64,000 nt of DNA, taken from the NCBI GenBank assembly GCA_011037195.1, contig JAAEAF010005032.1:1-64000 (forward strand), given 5' to 3'. The notes below the pieces were generated by a model that saw nothing but the letters and a program-made list of their open reading frames with translations, was not told the DNA's origin and did not search any database. Positions 60,225 to 64,000 of this stretch are shown here, one piece after another (position 1 is the stretch's first letter; each line of letters begins with the position of its first letter). A program made the position numbers and the translations under genes. Source of the DNA: Triatoma infestans. Its lineage: Eukaryota > Arthropoda > Insecta > Hemiptera > Reduviidae.

Positions 60225-60720
60225 GTAAAAAGAAAATAATGCAATCGTGTCAAATTGTTTAAATTCAGTTTTCTCCGGAAGTACGTGTTTTAAGTTCCTT
60301 TGAATACGAAAAGAATATTTTAAACGAATGGTCTTTATGGGTGTGTCTGTGTGTGTGTGTGTGTGTGTGTGTTCCTGTGTACAAAATATTTCAAGAAGGA
60401 AAAAAATCGCAGTAAGCTTGGAACTCAAACTTGGAATTTTCGTTTAGATACTACCACCATCGCATCTAATACGAAAGTTTCGGGTAGGGTAAAATCCATC
60501 AAAAGATATGCGACTTTATTGAGTTATTTTTTTTCTTCCAGATATTCGCGAGTTTTTCGAAGAAGTCTCCAACGATTCTTTCAACTTTTACACATAAACA
60601 CTTCTCATGTTTATTTGAAACTATTTCCCCGGGAAAATTGGGGAGAAATACCCCTAAACTTCTGGTCTTCCAGTATGTACGCTTTCCTTCAAAATTAGCA
60701 TTCTTTACCGAATATAACTA
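60225..60720 (+). repeat. RptA fragment with (TG)n expansion
   Basis: Starts AAAATAATGCAATCGTGTCAAA. The position that reads GTCTGTGTGTGTATG in other copies is expanded here to about 14 TG units (60343-60371). GTTTCGGGTAGGG-AAAATCCATC follows. Confidence 0.7.
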
Positions 60721-62284
60721 ACTTTCATGATTCTGAAAATGAAAATAAGTCTTTTAACAAACTTACACTTGATTTAAGATCCATTGAGTGTAATTTTACC
60801 ACTAAGAAATGTACATTCACTTTATCTCCTTTATCTTTGTTTCTTCAAGTATCCAAAGCTGTCCCTCATGGCTTCCTGACACCCGTAATTACGTTTATCT
60901 AAAGCTCAAAAAGTTTTATTCGTTAAAAGTTTTCCAAAGTTGATTGCAGTCCTTGTTGAGGAAAATTCGCCCACCAAGTTGGTGGACTCAATAGTTGTTC
61001 CATTATCAGTCCTGCCCGGAATGCACTTTAAACTATGCATTGCTTCTCTCAGATCACTGCAATGGATTGGCGAATAAACTTCAACTTGGGCAGCAAACTT
61101 CCTTCTAGAGGAGCTGTCTCAAGCTCCCTCCAAGAGGTAGGAGAAACTGGCATAATAAGCCGGAAAGAAATATTCAAGCAATCAAAATCTTACTATGTTT
61201 ATACAACACAAGTCTCAAGAAGTTATTCAAGCAATCATCTGACTCAACTCACTCTCTACCAATAGCAATTTATAGGCCAGTGAGTCTTCATCCAAGGCTA
61301 GCTAGCCATACTTACTATCGACAGTTAGGACCAGCAAGAGTTTTAACTAGTCCCTCGCTTTTCAAGTGACTCACATCAGCCAACGTTACCTTTCTCATCT
61401 CGCTACCAACATCACCATTCTTCGTTTGGTTACTCTAGACTCTATATACTCTCCTTCCGAAATGTGTAATTGTAATTGTGTATGTTAAAGTACAAATGTG
61501 TTTTCATCTATTCACCATCAGTAACTACCAAATCCTGCTACTATTTTACCCTAGAAATCATCTTCGCCTTATATGACCACAGTTTTCTTCTCCAAGAGAG
61601 ATTGCCCGTTCCAGTAAGATGTTGTCAAGCATCTCCCTCTCTTGGAATCTTCTTTAATATTTTGCCATTAAATTTATGACCTGAGGATGATGAAACCGTA
61701 GAAGGTAGGTAGATTGAATAAATAGGGTGTTATTGCAGTAAAATGATTAGGGAGAGACAAGATGTCTACCCACCATACATTACTTTCCTACTAATGCATA
61801 AAAATATATTAATGTTGGGCAATGTTTTAACAACCATTTGTGTCGTTGACTTGCCTAAAGTGTATATATATATATATATATATAATGTACACTAGTAATG
61901 TTAAGAAGATATTAAAGTTAATAGCCGCCTAGCATCAATCATTCCCCACCTACATATTATATTGTTATTCTAACCATTGTTTATAATTAATTGTAGTCGT
62001 TAATTATTATTACGGTAAGCTTGTGATTATTATGGTAAGTTGGTGATATTTGTTGCTAAACATTATTAACAAGATTCTCAACGATCTTATGTACGTACTA
62101 TGGTCATAAAAGTTTGTATGTAATAAAATGTGTAAATTTAAAATTTTCGCTGACTTGCCATAACATTGGTTTAAGGGCGATGAAAATATATTGTTGGTTA
62201 GCACCCATGAGTTATTCTTAAAGTGATTACATTGTTCTCCAGACAATAGCGCTAATAACATTGAACATTCCCAATAATATTTGA
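60721..62284. other. Spacer with LINE-like 3' end
   Basis: 61000-61740 is GC-richer and ends TTATGACCTGAGGATGATGA...GAATAAATA, a shape common at non-LTR retrotransposon 3' ends, but no RT motif is visible. A TA microsatellite lies at about 61864-61885. Confidence 0.4.
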
Positions 62285-63125
62285 ATAATATTAGATCTAT
62301 ACAATTAGTATTCCAAGTTTAAAGAAAATAGTTAACAGTCGTTTCAAGCGATTTGCAAAAAATAAAAAACCAAATCTGTAAAGATCCACTTCCGTTAACA
62401 CATTTCTGCAATCTCTGAAAGTTTCTTCAACTTTGGAATTCTAGCAATCCTTCTAATGTCCCCTTTAAATAAGGGGTTAGTTATTCAGTAGAGTAGCATT
62501 TCTAATTGATGCATTTTTACCGAACTTTCTGCTTTCTTTTATAGCTGTAAGAAATATTCCGATCGTGTCAACTTTTCGAATCGAATTTTCACCTGAAATA
62601 AAAGTTTTGAGGTTCACCTAGTCCAAAAAAGTCGTTTTTAGAAAACAGACTTTGAGTATGTGGGTATATATGTGAACAGCACAGCTTAAAAAACAAGAAA
62701 TCGTTGAAAGTTCAAACTTGACATTTCTTTTGGGTATCACTATGGGGATCCGACAAAATTCTTCAACCTGAAGTACCACTTTACTGAATGGGGTTTTCAA
62801 TTTGTCTCGAAAATGGCTCTAATGATTATCATTAATTTAGTTTACTGCGATTTTCTCCACAAAAACGCCGATGGATTTCATTAAATTTGTTATACAAACT
62901 GTGAATACAGAGATCTATAACTTTCGTTTGAAATTTTTTTTTTCACGAGAACGTTTATTCAAAGAATTTTTTGGGGAGGGGGAAGATTATATTTTCCTCG
63001 AAAAACTCATTTTATTAAAAGACCATTTCGCTCACAATTCTTTTTCATATTGATTGGGGGGGTCTCTATATTTATTTCCGGTGAAAACTTAAATTCGAAA
63101 ATTTGAAATGTTCGCAGTAAAACAT
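62285..63125. repeat. RptA copy, partly inverted
   Basis: 62300-62480 reads in minus orientation. From about 62550 AAATATTCCGATCGTGTCAAC starts a plus-oriented copy with TCCAAAAAAGTCGTTTTTAG, ATTCTTCAACCTGAAGTACC and a G-rich core (GGGGAGGGGGAAG, about 62973). Another GGGGGG and a reversed end block lie at 63050-63110. Confidence 0.68.
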
Positions 63126-63799
63126 AAATATGGTACGAAACTTTGACTTTTATGAAATCATAACGAAACTATTATAAACATGAGACCAGAAAACTGGTTA
63201 TATTTATTGTCTGATTTGGTGGTCTCAAGTTGAACAAATACCTACCTATCTTCTTTTTTTTCTTTACATTTTCATACGCAATAGTTTTTAAAAAATATCA
63301 GAATCCTCTGCATTCCTGGGACAATTATCTCACCATTCTTAGGATTAATAATTTAAAAAAAGTAAAAAGGATCCTTAATGCTAGTGATGAACTGAGAAAA
63401 GACGGTTTTTGAAACGCATTAGCGGACTGAATATTTAAAGCTAAATTAGAAAATAATAATTTACGACTGAACTATATTATTTCAGTGCTTCATTTACAAA
63501 GAATAATTTTTTGGTATTTGTTAACAGCAAAGTTAATTTCCTACACTAGTTTATAAATGATTTATACTTACAAATAAGTTGAAGGTTATTATATAATATA
63601 TGCTTCAAAGAATAGTTTCAAGTAAAATTTATTATTTTAAAGAAGGGTTTGCCAAGCTTCATTAATTGAACTCAAAACTTGTTCCACATACATTACATGT
63701 CAGCTTGCATCTCCTCGACATTGCACTGATCACACAATGCCACCGATGTTTTACATCTTCAACGTTTAGGTTATCTACTATATTAAAAATGCAATAAGC
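63126..63799. other. AT-rich spacer at the right edge
   Basis: No gene is supported. A 60-codon plus-strand frame (63230-63412) has no family features. Confidence 0.4.
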
Positions 63800-64000
63800 T
63801 TGACCTCATTGCAAGAGCAGGCAATCTAGTTGTATTACAGTAGATCCCTGCACACTGTGGAGTTCCAGGCAACGAGAAGGCAAACAGGCAGGGGAGGATT
63901 GGTGCAGCTCATCACCAACCTGCCAAGTATGCTGTCGTGCCAACCACCTCCAAAAAAATTATAAGGGCCGATATCAAAAGAACATGTTGGGAGGATGCGG
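63800..64000 (+). pseudogene. Jockey-like LINE, RNase H region, runs off the window
   Basis: The frame reads NLVVLQ, a TAG where Trp is expected, then IPAHCGVPGNEKANRQGRIGA. This matches the W-I-P-x-H-x-G-I-x-G-N-E-x-A-D block of RNase H domains in non-LTR retrotransposons. It continues past 64000. Confidence 0.78.

Overview
The window looks like nuclear DNA of an arthropod, most likely an insect. It is AT-rich, its genes are split by GT-AG introns, it encodes a near-canonical insect class I histone deacetylase (Rpd3/HDAC1 type), and the rest is filled with insect-type transposon debris. All genes and boundaries were read by eye from splice signals and protein motifs; no alignment or RNA data were available.

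Layout. 879-5240 holds an LTR retrotransposon of Ty3/gypsy type on the minus strand, with a 4-bp target duplication, a gag, a protease stub and no polymerase. 5.4-7.3 kb holds a jockey-like LINE tail and the first copy of a hairpin-ended repeat family, called RptA here. The genes occupy 8.5-29.9 kb, all on the plus strand: a secreted carboxylesterase (10 exons, 539 aa), Rpd3/HDAC1 (10 exons, 496 aa), and then a very compact unit of three ORFs. In that unit an RPS19BP1/AROS homologue ends in TGATG, where the stop overlaps the start of a 71-aa two-helix membrane protein (DPM2-like). The DPM2-like ORF ends one base before the ATG of a nicotinamide riboside kinase. All three share one 400-nt exon, which suggests a tricistronic transcript.

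From 30 kb to the end I find no intact host gene. It holds SINEs, Tc1 and mariner relics, an LTR-gag relic, a piggyBac-type MITE with TTAA duplications, nested LTRs, LINE fragments, foldback elements and many RptA copies.

Functionally, Rpd3 is a zinc-dependent deacetylase. AROS is known in mammals as a SIRT1 regulator and a 40S-assembly factor. Nicotinamide riboside kinase makes NMN, an NAD+ precursor, and sirtuins consume NAD+. Co-transcription of AROS with the kinase would link an NAD+ source to a sirtuin regulator; this link is inference. The most interesting signals are the overlapping tricistronic unit, the -1 frameshift signal in the gypsy-like element, and the RptA family with hairpin ends that covary between copies.
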